Positions 55,492 through 64,000 of a DNA stretch of 64,000 bases are shown piece by piece. The DNA is from Oscillatoria sp. CS-180. GTDB taxonomy: Bacteria > Cyanobacteriota > Cyanobacteriia > Phormidesmidales > Phormidesmidaceae. The position numbers and the translations under genes are program-made. The DNA is taken from the NCBI RefSeq assembly GCF_028330965.1, contig NZ_JAQMUB010000089.1:1-64000 (forward strand). Direction: 5' to 3'. How positions within the stretch are numbered: the first letter of the stretch is position 1; every line of letters starts with the position of its first letter. The notes below the pieces were generated by a model. It ran no database searches. It was not told the DNA's origin and saw only the letters and a list, made by a program, of their open reading frames with translations.

Positions 55492-56088
55492 CTAAAGCTC
55501 CATCTCTGGGGAGAGCAGATCTGCCTGACAGATTGCAAGAAGCTCCCTATTGGACTCATCAGCTGTGCCTAGGTCGAAGAAGCCTTCTAGCTGTAAAGGA
55601 AATTCAACAGCCTCTGTGGAAGCGATCGGCTCTTCAGTGGAGACGAGTGCAATGTCGTAATCGTAGACTTCTTGGGTGTAGCTGTTGGTAATCTGAAGTG
55701 CCAGTTCGTTGCCACTGACGGTTCCTTGAAAGCAATCAAAGGATGATTGCGGCATGTAAATTGCCCCAATCACACTGGACCCTTGTGCTTCAAAAACCAA
55801 GTAACCTGCGCCAACTTGATCGGCTTCTGGAGCCGAGCCATAGACATAGATCCCATCGTCGATTGGCCGAACAATTTCTGTAGCTTCCAGAAGGGGATTA
55901 GAAGTCGCTTCATCGGTTTGAAGAGGACTGGCTTGAACTGCACCAGTAAACATCAAAGCGCTTAACAATCCACCCAACAAAACAGATCGTTTTGTGCCGC
56001 GAATGTCACGTTTAGCACAATTGCAGAAAGTGAATAAAGCTTTTTGAAAAACTACGCCCAATGTAGTGTCTGTTTTTATCACAACCAA
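55492..56088 (-). CDS. Secreted protein of unknown function
   Basis: 198 residues with a hydrophobic segment (SVLLGGLLSALMFTGAVQA, about 35-53) looking like a cleavable signal peptide after a somewhat long basic leader. The mature part is acidic with a mixed-beta pattern (YVYGSAPEADQVGAGYLVFE, GYIYMPQSSFDCFQGTVSGN-like AIYMPQSSFDCFQGT). Two cysteines. No family recognised. Alternative later starts would give a shorter leader, for example near residue 20. No operon partners apparent. Confidence 0.6.
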   Translation of the reverse strand: MVVIKTDTTLGVVFQKALFTFCNCAKRDIRGTKRSVLLGGLLSALMFTGAVQASPLQTDEATSNPLLEATEIVRPIDDGIYVYGSAPEADQVGAGYLVFEAQGSSVIGAIYMPQSSFDCFQGTVSGNELALQITNSYTQEVYDYDIALVSTEEPIASTEAVEFPLQLEGFFDLGTADESNRELLAICQADLLSPEMEL

Positions 56089-56758
56089 TCTCCTTCAAAA
56101 TGTATGCAGTTTTTAATGAGTGTTATTAGAAAATGTGATCTGATTAATCCACTTTAAAGGACAGTTCAACACCCTTATGACTGAGGTGCCCAGAGCGTAA
56201 TATCTCTTTGCGAGATGTAATTGGGACTACATTTGAGGTCCAAGCTGTTTTCAGCCAGTTCTCTTTCCTGTTCTATAAAAATATCTTTCAGGCAAAATAG
56301 CGGTTTACATAAAAGTGCCAGCTTTTGAAGTGACCCTTTTCAAAAATCAGAGGCAAAGCTCAATAGGTTCATCTTTGCGGGGTCTGTGCAGCCACACTAA
56401 GTTCATTGGGTTGAGGTTTCGTCAAAACTTCAGAGGCGAAGCAGCCACACTCGCTTATCGGGCTGGACGCAGGTCTAAGGCCCGTAGATCTACTTGAAAT
56501 TTCTACGCTTTTTGAGAAAATCTTGTTCTTTTATCCGACGTTGATTACCTACCGTTAATCTCCGAACCGTAAGGTGCTACGAAAGAAGGTCCTTTGGGCG
56601 CTGTATGTGGACTTCCTAGGGCAGGTCCTACAGGCTGATGTTCTGAATTAGCTTGATTGATCCTTGATTGCAGTTCATCTTTCTGGATTTGAACAAGTGG
56701 CGTCGCGAAGGGCATTGAGGAGAAAACCGGCACCTTTTTTGGAGACGTAACGAATCAT
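56089..56758. other. Intergenic region upstream of phoX
   Basis: 670 bases between divergent starts. GCAGCCACACT occurs twice (56388-56398 and 56441-56451), and CAGAGGCAAAGC (56348) recurs as CAGAGGCGAAGC (56431), so the stretch has small internal duplications. No convincing Pho box, gene or RNA. Confidence 0.4.
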
Positions 56759-58966
56759 ATGAGCCTCAAGCGTAGAAATTTCTTAATGTTTTTGGGCGCA
56801 ACTGCAGGTGCAACCGCGTTTGGTTCTCTAGGTCGTTCTGGCACAGAGATAGTCACCCCGTTTCAAGGTACGCCTGCGATCGCGGGCACACTGCCATTCG
56901 AACCTGTGAAAGGGCCAATGCCTGTTCCAGCGGTCAACATTCCTCCATCTGAGCAACCTAGTTTGTTTGGACAATATGTCGTCAAAGATGATTTAGTTCT
57001 GCCAAATGGCTATACCTATGACGTCATTGGGGCCTGGGGAGATGCCATCGGTGACTCTCGCTTTGGCTACAACAACGACTATCTTTCGTTTGTTGAAACA
57101 GCTCCCAACGAAGGCTTTTTAACCATCAATTTCGAATACATCAGTGCTGGGACCTGGCTGCAAACTTATCCAGACGTTATCGGTGATACCTTGCCGCTGG
57201 AGACTGTCAAAGCCGCAGCGGAAGCAGCCGGAGAAGAGGGCATTAATGTTAGTGAAATGCTTGATAGCGACCCGCTCAAGGCTCAGATGCTGGCAGTTTG
57301 TAAAGAAGCTCTAGTTGATCTAGGCGTTGGCGTCATCTCCATCCGTCGAAACGCTGATGGGCAGTGGGTCCGCACCTTCTCAAATGCAGACCGTCGCATT
57401 ACCGGCGCTTCTGGTTTAGAAGATGGCCGCTACTTAGAATCCACAGGTCCAGCGGTTGCGGTTTTTCGTAAGCAGTCCGGACAAGGCTATCTAGATACTC
57501 TGGGCTCTCAAATCATTGGGACCTTTAACAATTGTGCTGGAGGTACTACGCCTTGGGGCACAGTTATGAGCGCCGAAGAAAATTTCCAGAACTTTGTGCC
57601 TGAACCTGTCTACGCAGATGGCACATCCCTACCCATTTCGGAGAAGCCTTTCGTTGTGAGTACGGAAGATCTCGATGGTTTGGGCAGTGCCTTTGGTTAT
57701 ACGGGCAACAAATATGGCTGGATGGTAGAAGTTGATCCGGCTAATCCTGACGATTACGGCGTGAAGCATACCTGGCTAGGCCGTTTTCGTCACGAGGCTG
57801 TCGCTGTTCGGGCAGTTGAGAATAAGAAATTGGCGGTGTATTCGGGATGCGATCGCCGGGGCGGTCATGTCTACAAGTTCATCAGCGATGGCACCGTTAC
57901 CGACCCCCAAAGCAAGGCCAATTCCCAACTTATGGAAGCGGGAATGCTCTATGCTGCCAAGTTCAACCCTGATGGGTCTGGTGTCTGGATGCCACTCACA
58001 GCAGATACCGCAGTGAATCCCGATATGCCAAGTAAGATTGCTGGCGGCATGATTACCCTGCCTAAGCGTCCAAAAGGGGGCATGATGAAGATCGAGTCTG
58101 ACGCAGAAGTTACTGCTTTTGCCCAGCAATACCGCACCTTAGACGATCTATACGAAGGCAATGCTGAAGAAAAGCAAGGCGCTATCTTGATTGATGCTCA
58201 CTTTGCGGCGAATGCAGTGGGAGCAACGACAACAGCACGACCTGAAGATACCGACGTCGCAGCAGATGGCACGCTCTTTATTGCTTTCACTTCCGGTGGC
58301 CCTGGGGGTGACGGTGGTCCCAACAATGAGATCTTCAAAGGTCCCAATGGCGAAACACCCTACGAGCACGGTTGGATTATGAAGCTGCAAGAGTCAGACA
58401 GTGATCCGGCGGCGATGAGTTTTCAATGGGAAATGCTAGCGCTGGGGGGTGAGCCTGCGGAAGGCGGCTTCGGCTTCTCCAATCCCGACAATTTGGAGAT
58501 CGATGGCCAGGGCCATTTGTGGATGGTGACGGATATGTCCACCAGCAAGCACAATCGCGAAGTTGCTAGCCGCATCGATGAAGAGGGTAATCCTGTAAGT
58601 CAGTCCAACTTACGGGGGCTGTTCGGCAATAACTCAGTCTGGTTCATTCCCACGTCTGGTCCCAATGCCGGAGAAGCCTTCATGTTTGGCTATGGTCCAA
58701 TGGAATGCGAGATGTGTGGTCCGTTCATCACGAATGACCAGACGACGTTGTTCCTAGCGGCACAGCACCCAGGCGAAACCCACGGGATCCGCACGAATGG
58801 AGCTTTTGAGACGCGTAAGTTTGCTATGCAGACAACGGATGGCACCCCCTTTATGCAAGAGCGCAATGTGCCGTTAGGGTCTAATTGGCCTAGCAAAACG
58901 GTCAATGCTGCTCCTCGTCCGGCAGTCGTCGCGGTGCGGAAAATCGATGGTGGCACCCTGGTATAG
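56759..58966 (+). CDS. phoX: PhoX-type alkaline phosphatase
   Basis: 735 residues. A twin-arginine signal (SLKRRNFLMFLGATAGATAFG) for Tat export begins the protein, followed by the PhoX/DUF839 domain: YDVIGAWGDAIGDSRFGYNN, GTFNNCAGGTTPWGTVMSAE (around 250-270), SGCDRRGGHVYKFISDG, and AFTSGGPGGDGGPNNEIFKG. Calcium/iron-dependent phosphomonoesterase acting in the periplasm or outside to release phosphate. Length is normal. With the four-module protein at 30.8 kb this makes two phosphate-scavenging enzymes in the window. It is followed immediately by a dispersed repeat (copy G). Confidence 0.95.
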   Translation: MSLKRRNFLMFLGATAGATAFGSLGRSGTEIVTPFQGTPAIAGTLPFEPVKGPMPVPAVNIPPSEQPSLFGQYVVKDDLVLPNGYTYDVIGAWGDAIGDSRFGYNNDYLSFVETAPNEGFLTINFEYISAGTWLQTYPDVIGDTLPLETVKAAAEAAGEEGINVSEMLDSDPLKAQMLAVCKEALVDLGVGVISIRRNADGQWVRTFSNADRRITGASGLEDGRYLESTGPAVAVFRKQSGQGYLDTLGSQIIGTFNNCAGGTTPWGTVMSAEENFQNFVPEPVYADGTSLPISEKPFVVSTEDLDGLGSAFGYTGNKYGWMVEVDPANPDDYGVKHTWLGRFRHEAVAVRAVENKKLAVYSGCDRRGGHVYKFISDGTVTDPQSKANSQLMEAGMLYAAKFNPDGSGVWMPLTADTAVNPDMPSKIAGGMITLPKRPKGGMMKIESDAEVTAFAQQYRTLDDLYEGNAEEKQGAILIDAHFAANAVGATTTARPEDTDVAADGTLFIAFTSGGPGGDGGPNNEIFKGPNGETPYEHGWIMKLQESDSDPAAMSFQWEMLALGGEPAEGGFGFSNPDNLEIDGQGHLWMVTDMSTSKHNREVASRIDEEGNPVSQSNLRGLFGNNSVWFIPTSGPNAGEAFMFGYGPMECEMCGPFITNDQTTLFLAAQHPGETHGIRTNGAFETRKFAMQTTDGTPFMQERNVPLGSNWPSKTVNAAPRPAVVAVRKIDGGTLV

Positions 58967-59058
58967 CTGTCGCCAGTTCCGGTAGGTCAAAACGGCGAGC
59001 CCTGTGATTATGGGCTTAGCACCCGGATCTATGGGTGCTAAGCCTAGACGGCTAAAGC
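58967..59058 (-). repeat. Dispersed ~95-bp intergenic repeat, copy G
   Basis: Minus-strand copy that begins directly after the phoX stop on the plus strand. Reads GCTTTAGCCGTCTAGGCTT from 59058 and ends CCGGAACTGGCGACAG. It contains a perfect 12-bp hairpin, GGCTTAGCACCC (59013-59024) / GGGTGCTAAGCC (59033-59044) with an 8-nt loop. Confidence 0.8.
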
Positions 59059-59220
59059 TGTACACAATCGCTGGCTGGTCTGAGATGGGGTGTCTGGGGC
59101 GATTCAGATTGGCCTTGCCCTTCATCTTCATCCCATCTTTTCCCGTTATAGGGTTGCTGCCTGACTGGATTCCAGATTTGAAACCCTCTGGAATCCAAAA
59201 TCGGGAAGCGACGAGCGATA

Positions 59221-62079
59221 TCAGCGATCATCGGCTGCACGAAGACGATGGCGCCGTCTTCCCCACAGCAGCAGGATTGCGACCAACACAACGCCCAAAG
59301 ATGTCGTTTTTTCTGGCACTGGGGCCGATAGCGGGTTATTAGGATTCGTCAGCGTATCTTCTCCCGTTTCAATTTCACGAGCGAAGCGATCGCTACTATT
59401 CTCGGCTGCTTCCAGGGCTTCGCGTTGGCGATCATTGACCAGCACCAGCATTGAGGAATACGGTGTCACAATCTCAGTGCGCTTTGCAATCGCGTGCAGT
59501 GCATCCAGTTCTTCAACTTGGGTGACATCGCGACTACGGCTGAGCCAGCGGATGGCTTGCCGAGCTGCCAGGGCCTGAAAATCTTCGCCGTTCTGGTTGG
59601 CGCTTGAAGCACCTGGGGCGATCGCCCAGCGATACCCGTCCATGATGGTACCGTCGGCCTGCCGTTCACTGGCAAAACGAGCCGCTGCTTCCTCAAAGGT
59701 AGTTGTCACACCTCCTTGGGAGTCGGACAACCGCTGTTGCAGCTGGTCAGCATAGGCCGTTGGCACATTGCCGCCTAAATGAACAAGCCAAAGCGAACCT
59801 GGCAAGGCGGGAATTTCGGCTTCGTTATCTTCCAACTCATAGTTGCCAGCATCGGTGAGCACGAAAATGGCATCGTACTGAGCCTCTTCACGCAAACTAT
59901 TGAGCTGTTTGAGCTGGTCGGTAAGGGATAGGTTGCCATAGAAGGAGAGGGCCTTGCTGTCGGGCGTTGCTCCAACTTTATGAGGGGCCATTCCATCATC
60001 AGATGTAATGAACCAGTCAAGGGTGTTGTCTTTAGCGATCGCTGATACCGCTTTCAGGGCCTGAGTCAGATCGTCTTGGCGATCGCCCATACTCCGCGAA
60101 GTGTCAATCAGGACAGCCAATTTTTGACCTGTCAGAGCGACAGACGTTGTCTTCGCGAGGGGCGTAGCGGTGACCGTATAGCCCTCGGGTAACGTTGCCG
60201 TATGGGACTGAGGTGCGGCTTTGGTATCTGCCGCGATCGTCGCCTCGTACCAAATATCTTCAGGTTGTTGCACTGCATTCCCTGAGCGGACACGCTCTGT
60301 TTTCTGAGTCCAGTAGATATTACGTTTCTCTGTGAGTTGAGGCAGGGGCCAAGCACCGTCCTGCTGGGCCACCTGATACGTCATCCACAAATGAGTCACG
60401 CCCGGTTCAGAACGACTGGTTCGTCCTGGAATGGGGAAGACCCGCAAACGATATTGACGGGGACCAACTTGCTCTAGCAGCGCCGGATCTTCGGCCTGAA
60501 TACGTTCAATCTCCTGCTTATAAACGGCCTGCGCGGCCCCCCGTGGCGAGACGACAAATCGATAGCGCTCTGGAACACCGGGTTCTGCTAGCCAGAGTTC
60601 AGTGAAGACAGCACTTTCAGGCATTGAGAACTGGTAGACAATTTCCTGAGCGTCTAGTGTAAAGTTTTCGTAGCGCTCATAGAGCGTCACTTCCGCCCAG
60701 TCACCTGCAGGCTCAACAGTGACCTCTTGTCGAGCCAAGGCCACAACGCGGTCCGTAATATTCAGTAGGCTGGCCTCAACCGTATCTCGTTGAACTGTAG
60801 ATTCCAGGGCGTGCTGAATAGCGTCTGCTTCTGCTTTTTGAATAGGCGTATCAAAGAAGTTGGCGTAGAGTTCAGCCACTTGGTCGATATTGCTGGGATC
60901 CCCCTGATATAAAAACGGGGACAGTAGGGCATTGTGCCACCGCTGAAACAGCCCCGCTTGCTCTCGGCTAATGGGCAGCACATTGGGATACCAGGCTTGC
61001 AGATTATCCGCTTCTTCCCAGGAACTCAGGTAGCGGTATCGCATCAAATAAGCGTTCAACAGTCCTCGCCGAATTTTGGGAGACTGCTGGATGAGTGCTT
61101 GACGGGCGATCGCAGAATCAGGCGTTTGCTCTAGTAACGCAAAGGCTTGAGTTTGGGGCTGTGGGTAGGTCAGCACAAATAGCAGTCCCAAAGTCGCGAC
61201 TACGCCAGCCGTGGTCAGCCAAGTTGACCATTGCCCAAACTGCTGGGTAAAGGCATGGCGAATGCGGTCCCATGAGCGGGTGAATATGACCACCAGCGCA
61301 TAAGGCATACCGACAAACAACGTGGCGCTAAAGCCAAATAAACTTAGCCCTAAGATGACCAGGATGGACTGGTAAACACTGCCAATGAAAGAGCCAATGG
61401 CTTCCAGAGGACCCAAAGTTTCATAGGGTTGCCAGATCCACCCGAGTTGATTGATAAATGACCCTACCCATTCAAACCGCAGCAGGCTGGCAAGAAATGC
61501 CCACAAGATGGGCACGGTGTAAAACATTAGGAAAGCGCCCACATACAGTCCCATGGTTAGCACTACGGTGTGAGCAGCCATTTGCCATTGCGCTAAGCCT
61601 TTACTGTAGGCGGCATAGCCAAAGAAGAGTTCGAGAGCCACAGTGGCGATCGCTAGTGCCCCTGCCGCGATGAGCAGCGTGCTGGCGGGCGTCAACTCCC
61701 GCAATACAAACATTCGCAATATGGAGAGTGCCATGATGGGGGCTTCAACCCCATAAAACAGACGCATGAGGGAGGCTGGATGTTTTCTCAGACGGGTCAG
61801 TCCGATAGCACTAAAGACTAGGGGAACGCTTAAAAAGCTGAGCAGGGGAATGACAAAAGGAAACGGTATTTCTCCGGAGATTAGCGATTCGATTAAGGGG
61901 GCGCCAAACAACGGCAAAAAACCGAGATACACCACAAACAAAAACAAGGTATTCCATCCCCAAAAAATGATCTGGTAGGATATGTTGATCAAGCTTTTAG
62001 CAACTTGACCTGCGGAAGGATTCTGTTTTCCGGTGACCCAGACCTTGAGAATATGAATGAAGCTAGAAAGCGAGTTCAT
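59221..62079 (-). CDS. VIT/VWA PEP-CTERM-type integral membrane protein (TIGR02921-like)
   Basis: 952 residues. The N-terminal ~310 residues hold about eight membrane helices (for example IIFWGWNTLFLFVVYLGFL and FVIPLLSFLSVPLVFSAIGL). A vault/inter-alpha-trypsin (VIT) region lies around 430-560 (FRFVVSPRGAAQAVYKQEIE-like), and a von Willebrand A domain at ~650-790 with the MIDAS motif LAVLIDTSRSMG (D...S.S intact) and LTDAGNYE. The C-terminus reads PEKTTSLGVVLVAILLLWG, then basic RRRHR, a PEP-CTERM-type sorting signal of variant form. This is the layout of the cyanobacterial TIGR02921 family, whose function is unknown. No exosortase gene is nearby. Confidence 0.87.
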   Translation of the reverse strand: MNSLSSFIHILKVWVTGKQNPSAGQVAKSLINISYQIIFWGWNTLFLFVVYLGFLPLFGAPLIESLISGEIPFPFVIPLLSFLSVPLVFSAIGLTRLRKHPASLMRLFYGVEAPIMALSILRMFVLRELTPASTLLIAAGALAIATVALELFFGYAAYSKGLAQWQMAAHTVVLTMGLYVGAFLMFYTVPILWAFLASLLRFEWVGSFINQLGWIWQPYETLGPLEAIGSFIGSVYQSILVILGLSLFGFSATLFVGMPYALVVIFTRSWDRIRHAFTQQFGQWSTWLTTAGVVATLGLLFVLTYPQPQTQAFALLEQTPDSAIARQALIQQSPKIRRGLLNAYLMRYRYLSSWEEADNLQAWYPNVLPISREQAGLFQRWHNALLSPFLYQGDPSNIDQVAELYANFFDTPIQKAEADAIQHALESTVQRDTVEASLLNITDRVVALARQEVTVEPAGDWAEVTLYERYENFTLDAQEIVYQFSMPESAVFTELWLAEPGVPERYRFVVSPRGAAQAVYKQEIERIQAEDPALLEQVGPRQYRLRVFPIPGRTSRSEPGVTHLWMTYQVAQQDGAWPLPQLTEKRNIYWTQKTERVRSGNAVQQPEDIWYEATIAADTKAAPQSHTATLPEGYTVTATPLAKTTSVALTGQKLAVLIDTSRSMGDRQDDLTQALKAVSAIAKDNTLDWFITSDDGMAPHKVGATPDSKALSFYGNLSLTDQLKQLNSLREEAQYDAIFVLTDAGNYELEDNEAEIPALPGSLWLVHLGGNVPTAYADQLQQRLSDSQGGVTTTFEEAAARFASERQADGTIMDGYRWAIAPGASSANQNGEDFQALAARQAIRWLSRSRDVTQVEELDALHAIAKRTEIVTPYSSMLVLVNDRQREALEAAENSSDRFAREIETGEDTLTNPNNPLSAPVPEKTTSLGVVLVAILLLWGRRRHRLRAADDR

Positions 62080-62466
62080 GGTTCACTTTAAGTTAAAAAT
62101 AAATCGACTCTATGGTGGCTTTGACCGTTGTGCGATGCCCAGATAAATACGGTCGGATTAAGTCGGATAACTGTCAGTGTTGGCCTGATCGGTTCACATG
62201 ATTTCAGAAGGATGCAGGCGATCTTAGAGATACTGACTGAGCAAAACAACCTCAAAGTTCCTCTTTAGGGAATCTTTATCCAACTGATGAAGCGGTTGCC
62301 GTTGAGCTTAAGCCGAACGTGAATGCTAGATTGCTTATTGGCCAGGATTGAGTGCATTCTTCTATAACTTCTGCCTTGAGCAATTCAGGGCTACACCCTA
62401 TGGAAGCCAACACTCTGAGTTGAACATCAACCCTCCCAACACGCTCTCAATGGCGAACTCGATACC
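62080..62466. other. Intergenic region upstream of TIGR02921-like gene
   Basis: 387 bases, holding the promoter of the gene at 62079 and the 3' side of the gene at 62467. A short tandem direct repeat GTCGGATTA / GTCGGATAA lies at 62152-62170. No gene or RNA recognised. Confidence 0.4.
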
Positions 62467-62886
62467 CTACAAAGACTGGGCTAGCAGAAAATTATTGTTC
62501 GTAGATGCCATGGCCACAGCATTCTTTTCTGCCACGATAAGAGACAACTCCTCAGACAGAGAGTCATAGGCTCGATAGGCTTCCCAAGGTCCAGAGTCGA
62601 AATAGCCAATACGCCAATTGCCGTGCATATAATCCCCATCTTCAGAAAGGGTGCCGCTATATCGAATAGGACTTGGCGAAGTGGTGAGATATCGCTTGAT
62701 GAAAAATACGCGGCTACCTAAGAGTTCCCCTTTAACCCAGGCCTCTCCTAAATAGTTCTCATCCAAAATGCGACCATCTAGAACGCTTCCGCCTTGGATT
62801 AACGTTGCTTCAAATCGTGTGGGTTGCGCTGCCTGCCAATAAGTTCCTATCCAGCATCCGCTAATGTCCATTGCCGTTATTGTCAT
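62467..62886 (-). CDS. Small beta-rich protein, unknown
   Basis: 139 residues, no signal or membrane segment. Alternating pattern (ISGCWIGTYWQAAQPTRFEA, GGSVLDGRILDENYLGEAWV, GTLSEDGDYMHGNWRIGYFD) suggests a lipocalin-like or similar small beta barrel. Two cysteines at most. The ATG start is MTITAMDIS; the in-frame MDISGCW start is possible. No family recognised. Confidence 0.6.
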   Translation of the reverse strand: MTITAMDISGCWIGTYWQAAQPTRFEATLIQGGSVLDGRILDENYLGEAWVKGELLGSRVFFIKRYLTTSPSPIRYSGTLSEDGDYMHGNWRIGYFDSGPWEAYRAYDSLSEELSLIVAEKNAVAMASTNNNFLLAQSL

Positions 62887-63087
62887 GCTTCTCTGCCTGA
62901 AGACTGATCTTTTCTCCTGTATTGGTCACCCCAATCGATAAGGCAGACGCTAGTTAACCGTAACCCCTGTCTAAATATCAGCAGAAAACTGATGTTTAGA
63001 CGACTGAAAAGTAGCGCTAAAGCAGCCATTTCTCGAAAAACCATATGCCAGTAGGATAATTAGGAAGGACAGCGATTTTCGAGCATC

Positions 63088-63924
63088 ATGCGACTTTACG
63101 TAATCTCTGCGCTGGTGATAGCCTTCCTTGCTATCTTATTCGCGCTACAGAACACAAATCTGGTCACAATTCAACTTTTCATTTGGAGTTATCGTCAATC
63201 TTTGGCGCTTGTTCTGCTAGGAACTTTAGCCATTGGCGTCGTTATCGGTCTATTGGTTTCCGTACCTGCGGTCATTCGCCGCAACCTCAAGGCTGCCCGC
63301 ATGCAAAAGCAAGCAGACAGTCTAACTGAGCTTGTCCAAACGAAAGACCAGGCGATTACAGCAGAGTCCCAGAAAATGAGTGCTGTCAAACAAAGTTATG
63401 AAGAGCTGCTAAAGTCTCTGGGCGTAATTGAACCGACAACAGGTCTGATTCGCCAAGATTTGATTGGAAAGGCGATCGCAACTCAGCTGGACCACTTTAA
63501 ACGTCAAGAGAACCTGGCTCAACTGCCCTCACTCAGTGTTTTGATTTTCAAGGCACTTCCCGTTCTAGAGGATGGCTATCCTCTGAAGAAAACCTTTGCT
63601 GCCGTTGCGGCACGGCTTCAGCAGCAGGCTTCCACCAAGACGTGGCTCTACAGTGATGGTCGGGGACTATTCACAGCAACCATATCGGGACTGGATCTTA
63701 AAACTGCTACCAGTTACGCTGAAGAGCTTCAGGCGGCTATTTTGGAAAATCCGCCTACTTTACCAACGGGAGAAGCGCAAGAATTGGACGTTAGCGTTGG
63801 TGGGGCGATCGCGGATACGCTGACAACTATCGACGGTAACCATCTCCTAGAAACTGCTGAACATGCTTTGGACCAAGCATTGCAGCGGGGTCGCAATCGA
63901 GTCAGAATTCTGCAAGTTTCATAA
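63088..63924 (+). CDS. LapA-domain protein with degenerate GGDEF domain
   Basis: 278 residues. N-terminal LapA (DUF1049) membrane region with two helices (VIAFLAILFALQNTNLVTIQ and LVLLGTLAIGVVIGLLVSV), a short coiled linker (about 70-110), and a C-terminal GGDEF-fold domain: IEPTTGLIRQDLIGK (about 115-130), VSVGGAIADTLTTIDGNHLL and EHALDQALQRGRNRVRIL. At the active-site position the sequence reads YSDGRGLFTATI, so the GGDEF signature is lost and diguanylate cyclase activity is not expected; it may be a binding or regulatory domain. Confidence 0.82.
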   Translation: MRLYVISALVIAFLAILFALQNTNLVTIQLFIWSYRQSLALVLLGTLAIGVVIGLLVSVPAVIRRNLKAARMQKQADSLTELVQTKDQAITAESQKMSAVKQSYEELLKSLGVIEPTTGLIRQDLIGKAIATQLDHFKRQENLAQLPSLSVLIFKALPVLEDGYPLKKTFAAVAARLQQQASTKTWLYSDGRGLFTATISGLDLKTATSYAEELQAAILENPPTLPTGEAQELDVSVGGAIADTLTTIDGNHLLETAEHALDQALQRGRNRVRILQVS

Positions 63925-64000
63925 AATAGAAGTACTCAAGTAGGACATACTCAAAACGTTGTTGCTAAACGCAACTCTTTTGCCCCCGCTTGTTGATCTA

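Overview
The window is a piece of cyanobacterial chromosome. The reasons are a photosystem II D1 gene (psbA) at the left edge, very frequent GCGATCGC (HIP1) octamers, an FO-synthase subunit, a GluR0-type glutamate-gated channel, a proline-rich PilT, a PEP-CTERM-type membrane protein and several protein families known mainly from cyanobacteria. Gene density and base composition suggest a Leptolyngbya-like filamentous organism, but that is only an inference. Most of the window is ordinary single-copy chromosome with short operons on both strands.

Layout. 1-5 kb: psbA start (leaving the window), cofG, a GluR0-like channel, then pilT with a translationally adjacent gene carrying a KaiB-like domain. 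5-7 kb: rpsB-tsf with a structured leader and a strong terminator. 7-14.7 kb: an acidic conserved protein, a broken PIN toxin gene, a RibD-type reductase, a FemAB/GNAT-like protein, pyrG, and two cyanobacterial proteins of unknown function. 14.8-18 kb: an OLD/AAA15-like ATPase with a small PD-(D/E)XK-like partner, beside a sugar-type MFS transporter. 18-27 kb: small membrane and stress-type proteins (DedA, DUF6335-like, a cysteine-free rhodanese), pnp, a UDP-glucuronate epimerase, a Uma2 nuclease, a phosphatase and a MOSC protein. 27-36.4 kb: a membrane pentapeptide-repeat protein, a VapBC-type toxin-antitoxin pair and an 1843-residue protein joining four phosphate-ester-hydrolysing modules. 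36.7-42 kb: a five-gene Nik/Dpp-type ABC importer. 42-47.6 kb: a DUF3267 protein, tRNA-Gly and an RND efflux pair. 48-53.5 kb: an HD hydrolase, an orphan permease with a lipoprotein, an HxlR regulator, YggT and trpD. 53.5-64 kb: a saccharopine-dehydrogenase-like reductase, two unknowns, phoX, a large VIT/VWA PEP-CTERM-type membrane protein and a LapA-GGDEF-like protein.

Functional threads. Phosphate scavenging is represented twice, by the four-module fusion and by phoX. Motility and clock biology meet in the pilT/KaiB-like pair. A family of roughly 95-100 bp dispersed, structured repeats (at least six recognisable copies plus fragments) lies between genes across the whole window and is the clearest structure not explained by genes. 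The ATPase/nuclease pair at 14.8-16.4 kb is the best candidate for an uncharacterised system, possibly anti-phage, but its function is not proven by the sequence.
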